A stretch of DNA of 8,485 nt from Endomicrobiia bacterium (lineage in GTDB: Bacteria; Elusimicrobiota; Endomicrobiia; PHAN01), in NCBI GenBank assembly GCA_030018875.1, contig JASEHK010000051.1:1-8485 (forward strand), written 5' to 3'. Under the pieces are notes generated by a model. That model was given only the letters and a program-made list of their open reading frames with translations. It was not told the DNA's origin and made no database searches. The translations under genes were made by a program, and so were the position numbers. How positions within the stretch are numbered: position 1 is the stretch's first letter; each line of letters opens with the position of its first letter. Positions 1 through 6,198 of this stretch are shown here, in pieces.

Positions 1-47
1 TTTTTCTCGCGGGCGTTTCATACGCGGTAATTGCGAAGGAAAATTGA
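1..47 (+). CDS. Possible C-terminal end of an unidentified upstream gene
   Basis: From base 3 the plus strand reads FLAGVSYAVIAKEN and then TGA at 45-47, entering from outside the window. Only 14 residues are visible. The first half is hydrophobic and would suit the end of a membrane protein, but no family can be named. The call rests mainly on what follows: an AAGGA motif at 36-40 and a possible TTG start at 49, which is how a tightly packed gene pair would look. If real, this gene converges on the GT39 gene that ends at 65. It could equally be a chance open frame. Confidence 0.22.
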   Translation, partial: FLAGVSYAVIAKEN

Positions 48-48
48 C

Positions 49-135
49 TTGCGTATCGTGTTCCTCACCACGGGTTCAAATGCCATCGGTTTGTGTTTGA
101 TGCCAGAAAGACGTATGCGCCTTGTTTGTAAATAG
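49..135 (+). pseudogene. Possible start of a glycosyltransferase-like gene, broken after ~10-15 codons
   Basis: A TTG codon at 49 lies 8 bases after AAGGA (36-40), a good Shine-Dalgarno arrangement, and 1 base after the preceding stop. The reading begins (M)RIVFLTTGSNAIG, which resembles the first beta-strand of GT-B or Rossmann-type glycosyltransferases. The frame then runs through the complement of the GT39 C-terminus and stops at TAG 133-135. If this start is real, its gene has been joined to the 3' end of the GT39 gene somewhere around 75-110, by rearrangement or by mis-assembly. The evidence is short and chance similarity is quite possible. Confidence 0.18.
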
Positions 136-1555
136 GTCTTATCCTTCCTTTAATCCCCGACGGAAGAATATCGAATTCGTTTTTCTTCATCAATATAAAT
201 TTTTTCTTTCCTTCTGACAACTCACGTCTCAATTCTTCGAGACTTTTGAGTTCGGTCGCGCCCCTGTCGGCGTACCACGGAAGCAGCGCCGTCATATCCA
301 GATAAAACAATCCGTAGGTCAGCACGCGTTGGTTTTCCGGCACTGTTCGCGCGATAACGGGTCCCAGCGACAAGAACTCAGGGTTTCTTTTTTTGTCGAA
401 CTCTAAAGGCGTCAGATACGCCGCTCCGACCAGAAGCGCAGCGAGAGCTGCCGCGCCGAAAACGGTCCGCCTCTTTGCTATCTCGGAGAGTTTTCCGTCG
501 AGAAAGTATCCGGCGAGCACGCAGCAGGACGGCCACATCGGGAGCAGATAATAGTCGTCCTTGAAGCCCGCCATCGTGAAGCCTACCCATACCACGGCCG
601 ACCATAAAATCAATATCAGACCCTCGTTTCTTTTTTCTTTTAGCGCTCGCGCGGCGCCGAAAATTCCAACCACGCTCCATGGCATGTAATATGTGAAGAA
701 TGCGCCAAAAAAGTAGAAGTATGACGCGAACTTTTGCCAGCCGTAAAGACGGCGGGTAGCGGCCATCGGGGAGGCGAGCATTTCGGCCGGTCTTCCCGAC
801 AGAGACCACCATATCTGTTCGAGGACGTACTTGCGCCAAAACGTGTCACCCTTATATATGAATTGGGGAATTATCCACGCCGCGGGTATGGCGACGCTCA
901 GAACGATGCCCGATAAAAACCATTTATTGACGAAGACATCCCATTTTTTCGTAACGGCCAGATAAATGAAAATAGCTCCGTAAACCGCGCCCGCCGGCGG
1001 ACCTTTGCTCAGGAAGGAGAGTCCCGTCGCTATGCCCGCGAGCGCGTAAAATCTCGAATCTTTTTTTTGAGCGAGAATGAAAAAAAGAAACGCCGCCGCC
1101 ATAAAAAAAACCAGCGTGCTTTCCAACTCGCATTTTCTGGAGTGCTTGAAGAAGTACGGTGTGAGCGACATCAGCATCGAAGAAACGAAGCCCGCGTTTT
1201 CCGAGAATAAAATCCGGCCCAGCAGGTAAGTCAGAATTATGGCCGCGAAACCGAAAAACGATGACACGTATTTTGCCGCGGCGTCCGTGGTTCCAAAGAC
1301 TTTGAAGGTCGCGGCCTGTAGCCAGAAGAACAGCGGAGGGTGCTGGTAGAAATCCGCGTAAGCCTCGGAGTGCGGCCAGTGCAGCGTGAGCCAGTCGCCG
1401 GTGCGGTTAATTTCCCGCGATATGGACGCGTGCGCGGCGGATCCCAGTGGCTGGAGGTCCGCATTGCCGAGCTTGGCGAACATTCCGACAAAAGCAAAGA
1501 TCCCGACGATGAACATCTTCGCCGAGGGCCTCAGAAGGAAATCTTTAACATTCAT
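65..1555 (-). CDS. ArnT/PMT-type (GT39-like) membrane glycosyltransferase
   Basis: The product is a polytopic inner-membrane protein of 496 residues that probably transfers a sugar from a polyprenyl-phosphate donor to lipid A or another glycan on the periplasmic face. TM1 is at about 14-28. A first-loop region then carries SREINRTGDWL (46-56) and QHPPLFFWL (71-79), the counterpart of the family KPPLxxWL motif. ELESTLVFF (143-151) and FLSKGPP (181-187) are also typical, followed by many hydrophobic segments and a soluble C-terminal tail from about 375. The acidic pair expected just before the REI segment is absent (Gly38-Ser39). I chose ATG 1555 because AAAAGGG lies 8 bases upstream (1570-1564). 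A longer frame from 1690 would add 45 residues but would overlap the divergent GT9 gene and its promoter. The last residues, RWHLNPW, are unlike a usual family ending and may reflect the suspicious left edge. Acceptor and sugar are unknown. Confidence 0.85.
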   Translation of the reverse strand: MNVKDFLLRPSAKMFIVGIFAFVGMFAKLGNADLQPLGSAAHASISREINRTGDWLTLHWPHSEAYADFYQHPPLFFWLQAATFKVFGTTDAAAKYVSSFFGFAAIILTYLLGRILFSENAGFVSSMLMSLTPYFFKHSRKCELESTLVFFMAAAFLFFILAQKKDSRFYALAGIATGLSFLSKGPPAGAVYGAIFIYLAVTKKWDVFVNKWFLSGIVLSVAIPAAWIIPQFIYKGDTFWRKYVLEQIWWSLSGRPAEMLASPMAATRRLYGWQKFASYFYFFGAFFTYYMPWSVVGIFGAARALKEKRNEGLILILWSAVVWVGFTMAGFKDDYYLLPMWPSCCVLAGYFLDGKLSEIAKRRTVFGAAALAALLVGAAYLTPLEFDKKRNPEFLSLGPVIARTVPENQRVLTYGLFYLDMTALLPWYADRGATELKSLEELRRELSEGKKKFILMKKNEFDILPSGIKGRIRPIYKQGAYVFLASNTNRWHLNPW

Positions 1556-1563
1556 TATTTTTA

Positions 1564-1570
1564 CCCTTTT
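1564..1570 (-). promoter_or_regulatory. Ribosome binding site for the GT39 gene
   Basis: On the minus strand AAAAGGG ends 8 bases before ATG 1555. It supports the shorter start over the upstream in-frame codon at 1690, which has no such context. Confidence 0.6.
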
Positions 1571-1587
1571 GAAGCATTTTACTAAAA

Positions 1588-1616
1588 TTGCCGCGGCCAA
1601 AAAAATTATGTATAAT
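1588..1616 (+). promoter_or_regulatory. Sigma-70-type promoter of the glycosyltransferase operon
   Basis: TTGCCG (1588-1593, four of six matches to TTGACA) and a perfect TATAAT (1611-1616) are separated by 17 bases, the ideal spacing. The expected transcription start is near 1623, only about two bases before the GT9 start codon at 1625, so the message would be nearly leaderless. No Shine-Dalgarno sequence precedes that start (TTTCCAAGTATG), which agrees with this reading. The -10 sits inside a 16-base palindrome. Confidence 0.65.
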
Positions 1617-1618
1617 TT
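1603..1618. promoter_or_regulatory. 16-base palindrome over the -10 region; possible bidirectional promoter or operator
   Basis: AAATTAT (1603-1609) and ATAATTT (1612-1618) are perfect inverted arms around GT. Read on the minus strand, the symmetry offers CATAAT (1610-1605) as a -10 for the divergent GT39 gene. Transcription would start near 1598, leaving about 43 bases of leader that contain its ribosome binding site. I see no strong minus-strand -35. The palindrome could instead be a repressor site or a chance product of A/T richness. Confidence 0.4.
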
Positions 1619-1624
1619 CCAAGT

Positions 1625-2785
1625 ATGAAGTCCGGAAAAATAAAGACCGATTGCCGTTTCTTTCCTCTCGACAGGCCGTGCTCCCGTCACAAAAAACGCG
1701 GTGTAAAGTGCCGCAGTTGTTTTTTTTACGAAAATGTTCCGTCCGTCGCCGGCCGCGCGAAGAAAATACTGCTGATAAAACTGGGCGCGATGGGCGATGT
1801 ATTAAGGACAACTTTTTTGCTCAAAGGGCTTAAGGAAAAATATCCGGCGTCGAGGATTACCTGGCTCGTTGGCGCGCGCTCGGCGGATATTCTGCGGGGG
1901 AACAATCTCATATCGGAAATCATCGTCGCCGACGAGCGCGCGGTGGCGCGCCTCGCTTCCGAGCGGTTCGCCGTCGCGATAAATCTCGACCTCGCGCCCG
2001 AATCTCTGGCTTTCGCGACTCTCGTTCAGGCCGACGCGAAGATCGGTTTTTGGCTTGACGGCCGTCGCAATGTCGTGTGCTCCGGCTCTTATGCGTCGAA
2101 GTGGCTCGATATGAGCGCTTTCGACGACGTCAAAAGGAAAAATCGAAAAACCTATCAGTGGTGGATGTCGAAGATAACACGGCTCCCCCGCGCCGATTAT
2201 GAGATAAAGGTTCCGCTTTTGAAGGACTCCGTCGCCAAGGCGTCGGCTTTTAAGCGGAAATACGGCCTTGCCGATAAAAAGGTTGTCGGAATAAATCCCG
2301 GCGCCGGCGGCCGCTGGCGGTTGAAGCGCTGGACGGTCGCGGGATACATTGCGCTTGCCGAAATGCTTCTCGATAACGGCTGCGCCGTCGTGCTTTACGG
2401 CGGTCCCGACGAGGCCGGGCTCATCGCGAAAATCAAACGCGCCGCGCCGCGCTCCGTCTTGTCCGGCACGAGCAACAGTGTTCCCGATTTTTTCGCGCTG
2501 CTGTCTCTTTGCGACGTTCTCGTAACGGGCGACACGCTCGCCATGCACGCGGCTTTGGGCCTCGGCAAGAAAGTCGTGGCTCTGTTCGGCCCGACATCAT
2601 CGTCGGAAATAGAAACTTACGGCCGCGGAAAAAAAATCACGGCGACGTTGAAGTGCGTTTGCTGCTACCTCGCCGAATGCCGCAAAAAACCGAATTGCAT
2701 GGAAATGATAAAGCCGCGCGAAGTCTTCGACGCGGTAACCGCAATGTCCGGCCACATGAGTCGGCGGGAAAAGAAAATAAAATGA
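1625..2785 (+). CDS. Glycosyltransferase family 9 (heptosyltransferase-like) with Cys clusters at both ends
   Basis: The 386-residue cytoplasmic GT-B enzyme probably transfers a heptose or other sugar to an LPS core or related glycolipid. KKILLIKLGAMGDVLRTT (46-63) is the GT9 N-domain signature. INPGAG (223-228) with RW (235-236), YGGPDE (258-263) and TGDTLAMHAALG followed by ALFGPT (301-324) mark the nucleotide-sugar-binding C-domain. A Cys-rich extension precedes the fold: C10, C19, C29 and C32, in a C-x8-C-x9-C-x2-C pattern. A second cluster follows the last domain motif: C344, C346, C347, C352 and C358. I recall a GT9 subgroup with both features; its metal or redox role is not established here. 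The start at 1625 is fixed by an in-frame TAA at 1613-1615, and no later Met keeps the first cluster. It is the first gene of the operon and overlaps the next by 4 bases. Confidence 0.88.
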   Translation: MKSGKIKTDCRFFPLDRPCSRHKKRGVKCRSCFFYENVPSVAGRAKKILLIKLGAMGDVLRTTFLLKGLKEKYPASRITWLVGARSADILRGNNLISEIIVADERAVARLASERFAVAINLDLAPESLAFATLVQADAKIGFWLDGRRNVVCSGSYASKWLDMSAFDDVKRKNRKTYQWWMSKITRLPRADYEIKVPLLKDSVAKASAFKRKYGLADKKVVGINPGAGGRWRLKRWTVAGYIALAEMLLDNGCAVVLYGGPDEAGLIAKIKRAAPRSVLSGTSNSVPDFFALLSLCDVLVTGDTLAMHAALGLGKKVVALFGPTSSSEIETYGRGKKITATLKCVCCYLAECRKKPNCMEMIKPREVFDAVTAMSGHMSRREKKIK

Positions 2786-3480
2786 AAACGGTCGTTATGA
2801 TACCGACCTACAACGAGCGCGAAAATATCGCCGCGCTTGTGAACGGCCTGCTTAAAGTTCCCGCGGTCTCGGATATACTCGTCGTTGACGACGATTCGCC
2901 GGACGGCACTTGGCGCGTCGTCGAGGAAATCGCCTCGAAAGAACCGCGCGTGCGCATTATCAGACGTCTTGAAAAACGGGGCCGCGGCTGGGCCGGCGCC
3001 GACGGATTCAGAGCGGCTTTGGACATGGGCGCCGAGCGCGTCGTGGAAATGGACGGCGACGGCTCGCATTCTCCGGAGTTCGTCGGCCATCTTGCGTCCG
3101 CGCTCGACGATGCCGATGTCGCGATAGGCTCTCGCTACGTCTCCGGCGGACGCGACATAGAGCGCACGATTTTAAGAAAGGCCGTCAGCGCCTTCGCCAG
3201 ACGGTATCTCGCGGCCGTTTTGGGGCTGTCCGTGTCGGATCCGACTTCGGGCTTCAGGGCGTTTCGCCGCGATGCGCTCGAAAAAATCGTCGGATATTTA
3301 AAGGCTGACGACCCTTTCATAGTCACGGAAGTTCTCTATTACGCGAAAAAATATTCTATGAGAATCAAAGATGTTCCCATATCTTTTCTCGACCGCCTTG
3401 GCGGCAAATCGAAACTTAAACCCTCAACTCTGGCGAAATATCTCATCAAAGTCTGGAAGCTTAAACTCGCGGGCATTTGA
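2782..3480 (+). CDS. GT2 glycosyltransferase, DPM1-like polyprenyl-phosphate glycosyl synthase
   Basis: The enzyme has 232 residues and a GT-A fold. It probably moves a sugar from an NDP-sugar to polyprenyl phosphate at the cytoplasmic membrane face. The visible motifs are IPTYNERENI (7-16), VVDDDSPDGTW (34-44), the metal-binding MDGDGSH (90-96, with D91 and D93), SDPTSGFRAF (152-161) and SFLDRLGGKSKL (201-212), the last typical of DPM1/GtrB-like proteins. There is no C-terminal membrane domain, so it resembles the soluble DPM1 type rather than ArnC or GtrB with two TM helices. ATG 2782 overlaps the GT9 stop as ATGA. An in-frame start at 2509 would add 91 residues lying over the GT9 gene and was not accepted. 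Mannose is the family default, but other hexoses are possible. Confidence 0.87.
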   Translation: MKTVVMIPTYNERENIAALVNGLLKVPAVSDILVVDDDSPDGTWRVVEEIASKEPRVRIIRRLEKRGRGWAGADGFRAALDMGAERVVEMDGDGSHSPEFVGHLASALDDADVAIGSRYVSGGRDIERTILRKAVSAFARRYLAAVLGLSVSDPTSGFRAFRRDALEKIVGYLKADDPFIVTEVLYYAKKYSMRIKDVPISFLDRLGGKSKLKPSTLAKYLIKVWKLKLAGI

Positions 3481-3510
3481 CCGCGCCGCTCGCGCCCCTC
3501 GTCGGACATT

Positions 3511-4620
3511 ATGAAAAACTCTCCGGTAGTTTTTTTCGACGCCACGCCCTCGTGGTCGGGCGGAGCCAACAGGATACTCTTTCTCGCCCGCGAAATTCGC
3601 AAGTCCGGCGGGCGTCCTTTCGTAGTCTGTCTTCCCGACGGACGGCTCGGCGAACTTGCCGATGGCGAAGGCATAGAGACCTTCAAAATTAAACCGCTTT
3701 TCGATATTGACCCGCTGGCGCTCGCGCGACTTTTTTTTTATCTGCGTAAAATAAAAGCGGCCGTAATAGATCTGAACTCACCCGGGTTTTACTGGCTCGG
3801 CCTCATTGCGGGTAAGCTCTCCGGCGCAAAAGTCATTCTTACCAGAAACGTTCCTTACAGAAAAACAGGTTTAAAAAAACTCATCAACAAATATCTGCTT
3901 TACCGTCGGTGCGACAGGGTGATATCTCTTTCGGCGGCCGTCAAGAAAGATCTTGATGACGACTACGGACTCGACCGCGTGGAGCTGATATACGACGGAA
4001 TTTTCGGCGGGATGGAGCCGCCTTCCCGCGAGGCCGCGCTCGCGGCCAGAAAGACTTTCGGGTTCGGCGCCGACGACATAGTATTCGGACTCGTCGGACG
4101 CCTCGAGAAAAACAAGGGACAGCATATCGCCATTGAGGCCTTCGCGCTGATGGCCGGAGCCGTTGACCGCGCGCGCCTGCTCGTGGCCGGCGGTGGCTCG
4201 GGGCACTACGTAAAATATCTGCGCGATATCGTCCGGCGCAAAGGTCTGGACGGAAAAGTCGCTCTGGCCGGTTATGTCGGCGACGTTTCGACGATTTACG
4301 CCGCGATGGACATTCTCGTTCATCCGTCTTTCTACGATAACATTCCGATAAGCATACTCGAAGCGTTCGGCGCGTCGCGGCCGGTAATAGCGTCGAGAGT
4401 CGGCGGGATACCGGAGGCCGTGGAGGATGGCGTAAACGGCATGCTTTTTTCGCCCGGCGACGCCGGAGATCTCGCCGACAAGATGGTTAAGATGGCCGCT
4501 TCGGATTACGCCTCCGTCGGGCGCGCGGCGGCGCGATTGGCAGCGGAGAGATTTTCGGCCGATAAGATGAAGTCGCGCTACATGGAGATTATCGGAGAGA
4601 TGGTCGGAGAAAAAGAGTGA
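3511..4620 (+). CDS. Glycosyltransferase family 4
   Basis: This 369-residue GT-B enzyme is a likely retaining transferase that adds a sugar in cytoplasmic assembly of a surface glycan. The N-domain opens with VVFFDATPSWSGGANR (6-21), where GG is the usual phosphate-loop region. The C-domain has VGRLEKNKGQ (195-204), LLVAGGGSG (223-231), YVGDV (255-259), HPSFYDNIPISILEAFG (271-287) and PVIASRVGGIPEAVEDGVNG (291-310). In the EX7E pair the first acid is Asp276 and the second Glu284; D-x7-E variants with YDN occur in GT4. No hydrophobic helix is evident. It starts 30 bases after the previous stop, in the same frame and without a clear Shine-Dalgarno sequence, and overlaps the next gene by 4 bases. 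Sugar specificity cannot be read. Confidence 0.88.
   Translation: MKNSPVVFFDATPSWSGGANRILFLAREIRKSGGRPFVVCLPDGRLGELADGEGIETFKIKPLFDIDPLALARLFFYLRKIKAAVIDLNSPGFYWLGLIAGKLSGAKVILTRNVPYRKTGLKKLINKYLLYRRCDRVISLSAAVKKDLDDDYGLDRVELIYDGIFGGMEPPSREAALAARKTFGFGADDIVFGLVGRLEKNKGQHIAIEAFALMAGAVDRARLLVAGGGSGHYVKYLRDIVRRKGLDGKVALAGYVGDVSTIYAAMDILVHPSFYDNIPISILEAFGASRPVIASRVGGIPEAVEDGVNGMLFSPGDAGDLADKMVKMAASDYASVGRAAARLAAERFSADKMKSRYMEIIGEMVGEKE
4606..4610 (+). promoter_or_regulatory. Ribosome binding site supporting the GTG start at 4617
   Basis: GGAGA lies 6 bases before GTG 4617, inside the end of the GT4 gene. It supports the unusual GTG start and the GTGA stop/start overlap with GT4. Confidence 0.6.
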
Positions 4621-5342
4621 TTTACGTGGTGCTTCCCGCCTACAACGAGGAAAAAAACCTGCCGCCGCTTTTGGAAGGTCTCTACAAGTCTCTGGCCGGT
4701 TCTGATTACAAGGTCATAGTCATCAACGACGGCTCCTCCGACGCTACGCGGGATGTCCTCGCCCGCGCGTCTTCCGTCATCCCGCTTGAAGTCATAGCGC
4801 ACGAAAAAAACAAAGGCCTCGGCGCGGCAATAAAGTCGGGGATAAATTATCTGGCGCGCCATATCGCCGCCGGCGACGTCGTCGTCACGATGGACGCGGA
4901 CAACACGCATCCGCCGTCGTTGATACCGGTGATGGCCGCCAAGATTTCCGCCGGAGTGGGCATCGTCATAGCGTCCCGTTTTTGTCGCGGCGCCGTTACA
5001 CGCGGAGTGCCTTTTTATAGAAATATCTTGAGCCGCGCCGCCGCGCTTGTCTTCGGGTTAGCGTTCGGTATAAAAGGCGTGAGAGATTACAGCAGCGGAT
5101 ACAGAGCCATATCCGGCGAGGTTCTCAAAGATTATTTAGATTCGTCCCGCGTCCCGCTCGTTACCTCGACGGGTTTTTCGGCCGGCACGGAAATGCTCAT
5201 AAAACTTGCGAGGTCGTCGGCCGTCCTCATCGCCGAAACGCCCCTTGATTTGAGATACGATTTGAAAAAGGGCGCGTCCAAAATGAAGGTGTTTTCCGCC
5301 GCGCTCGAATATATCAAACTTTTGGGGACATCCCGCAAATGA
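4617..5342 (+). CDS. Second DPM1-like GT2 glycosyltransferase
   Basis: The 241-residue GT-A enzyme starts with GTG, overlapping the GT4 stop as GTGA and preceded by GGAGA. Its motifs are VVLPAYNEEKN (4-14), VIVINDGSSDATRD (33-46), EKNKGLGAAIKSG (63-75), the metal-binding MDADNTH (92-98, with D93 and D95), VRDYSSGYRA (145-154) and LRYDLKKGASKM (222-233). These fit a polyprenyl-phosphate sugar synthase of the DPM/DolP-mannosyltransferase type. It differs clearly from the GT2 gene at 2782: DADNTH against DGDGSH, and DYSSGYRA against DPTSGFRA. It is therefore not a recent duplicate and may load a different sugar or lipid. No membrane segment is obvious. It lies directly before the CE4 deacetylase, with a 4-base overlap that suggests coupled translation and perhaps a shared substrate. 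Confidence 0.85.
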   Translation: MIYVVLPAYNEEKNLPPLLEGLYKSLAGSDYKVIVINDGSSDATRDVLARASSVIPLEVIAHEKNKGLGAAIKSGINYLARHIAAGDVVVTMDADNTHPPSLIPVMAAKISAGVGIVIASRFCRGAVTRGVPFYRNILSRAAALVFGLAFGIKGVRDYSSGYRAISGEVLKDYLDSSRVPLVTSTGFSAGTEMLIKLARSSAVLIAETPLDLRYDLKKGASKMKVFSAALEYIKLLGTSRK

Positions 5343-6133
5343 AAATCTTGGCTCCTCAATTTCTGGCCGCGCTGGCGTTGCTTGCAGTTCTGCTCGTCGT
5401 CGCGCGGGCGCGCTATTCCGGCAGGATGTTCATCCTTTGTTATCACAAAGTCGCGCCGTTCAGCCGGGGAGGATTGAAAAGCCTGTTCGTGCGGCCCGGG
5501 TATTTCGACGGCCAGATGGATTATCTTAAAATGAGGGGATACAGGACGGTGAAACTCTCGGAGATTGCGCGGATGCTTGCCTCCGACGAAAAACTTCCGA
5601 GGAAGATATTCGTTATAACTTTCGACGACGGTTACCGCGACAACTACACGGCGGCATATCCCATTTTGAAGAAACACGGCTTCACGGCCACTGTATTTCT
5701 TACCGCCTCGGCCGTGGGAAAGAAAGTCGCCTATCCCGGCGAGCCGGCCGAAGAGCATCTTTCGCCGGAGGAAATAAGGGCTATGTCAGATATAATTGAT
5801 TTCGGGGCGCATACAATAAACCACGTGCGCCTCGCCGACGTTTCCGACGATGATGTTATATCCGAAGTCGCCGGTTCGAAAAAATCTCTGGAAGTCTCGG
5901 CGGGCGTGAAGGCGGAAACTTTTTGTTATCCTTTCGGTTCTTTCGACGAGCGCTCCGTCGGCGCGGCGCGAAAAAACTACATCGCGGCCTGCGCTACTAT
6001 ACCCGGTCTCGTGGCGGAAGGCGCCGACCCGCATCTTCTGCCGAGGGTGGAGTTCAAGGATTTGTTTACGATGAGTTTCAGGGATTTCTTCAAGGCCTTC
6101 GAGTTTTACGTGAAGATAACTCTCGGCGCGTAA
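5339..6133 (+). CDS. Membrane-anchored CE4 polysaccharide deacetylase
   Basis: This is a 264-residue metal-dependent de-N-acylase of the NodB/CE4 family. A hydrophobic stretch at about 8-22 followed by RARYSGR suggests an N-terminal membrane anchor, although orientation is uncertain. The conserved motifs are CYHKV (34-38), TFDDGYRDNY (94-103, catalytic D96 and metal ligand D97), GAHTINH (156-162, metal ligands H158 and H162), FCYPFGSFD (195-203) and LPR (234-236). All key residues are present, so it should be active. It is the last gene of the operon, starting within ATGA of the preceding GT2. By position it could deacylate a lipid-linked sugar, in the manner of ArnD, or a finished polysaccharide. 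No obvious terminator follows it. Confidence 0.88.
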   Translation: MKILAPQFLAALALLAVLLVVARARYSGRMFILCYHKVAPFSRGGLKSLFVRPGYFDGQMDYLKMRGYRTVKLSEIARMLASDEKLPRKIFVITFDDGYRDNYTAAYPILKKHGFTATVFLTASAVGKKVAYPGEPAEEHLSPEEIRAMSDIIDFGAHTINHVRLADVSDDDVISEVAGSKKSLEVSAGVKAETFCYPFGSFDERSVGAARKNYIAACATIPGLVAEGADPHLLPRVEFKDLFTMSFRDFFKAFEFYVKITLGA

Positions 6134-6198
6134 TGCATCGCGCGTATTGAGCGGCGAGTTGGATTTACGGGCGGCGAGATATTAGATGTTTGCGCGAG
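6134..6198. other. Short convergent intergenic gap
   Basis: These 65 bases separate the ends of the two converging transcription units. GCGGCGAG occurs twice, at 6151-6158 and 6171-6178, exactly 20 bases apart. I find no strong hairpin with a T-run, so no terminator is assigned. Confidence 0.5.

Noticed and set aside
1556..1690. A 45-residue N-terminal extension of the GT39 protein from ATG 1690
   Set aside because: It would overlap the GT9 start, its Cys cluster and the promoter; ATG 1555 has a good ribosome binding site and begins directly before TM1.
1802..2548. A 248-codon minus-strand open frame
   Set aside because: It is antisense to the conserved GT9 gene, has shadow-like composition rich in Arg and charged residues, and shows no family motif.
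2509..2781. A 91-residue upstream extension of the first GT2 protein
   Set aside because: It is Arg-rich shadow sequence over the conserved end of the GT9 gene; the GT2 fold starts at MKTVVMIPTYNE with the ATGA overlap.
3478..3511. Stop-codon readthrough fusing the first GT2 to GT4
   Set aside because: The two are in the same frame with TGA and ten codons between them, but no readthrough signal is visible and separate GT2 and GT4 proteins are normal.
3731..3739. A run of nine T as a possible frameshift site
   Set aside because: The GT4 frame passes through intact (RLFFYL), with family motifs on both sides in one frame.
6134..6198. Bidirectional terminator between convergent genes
   Set aside because: No stem with a flanking T-run could be found; only a short direct repeat is present.
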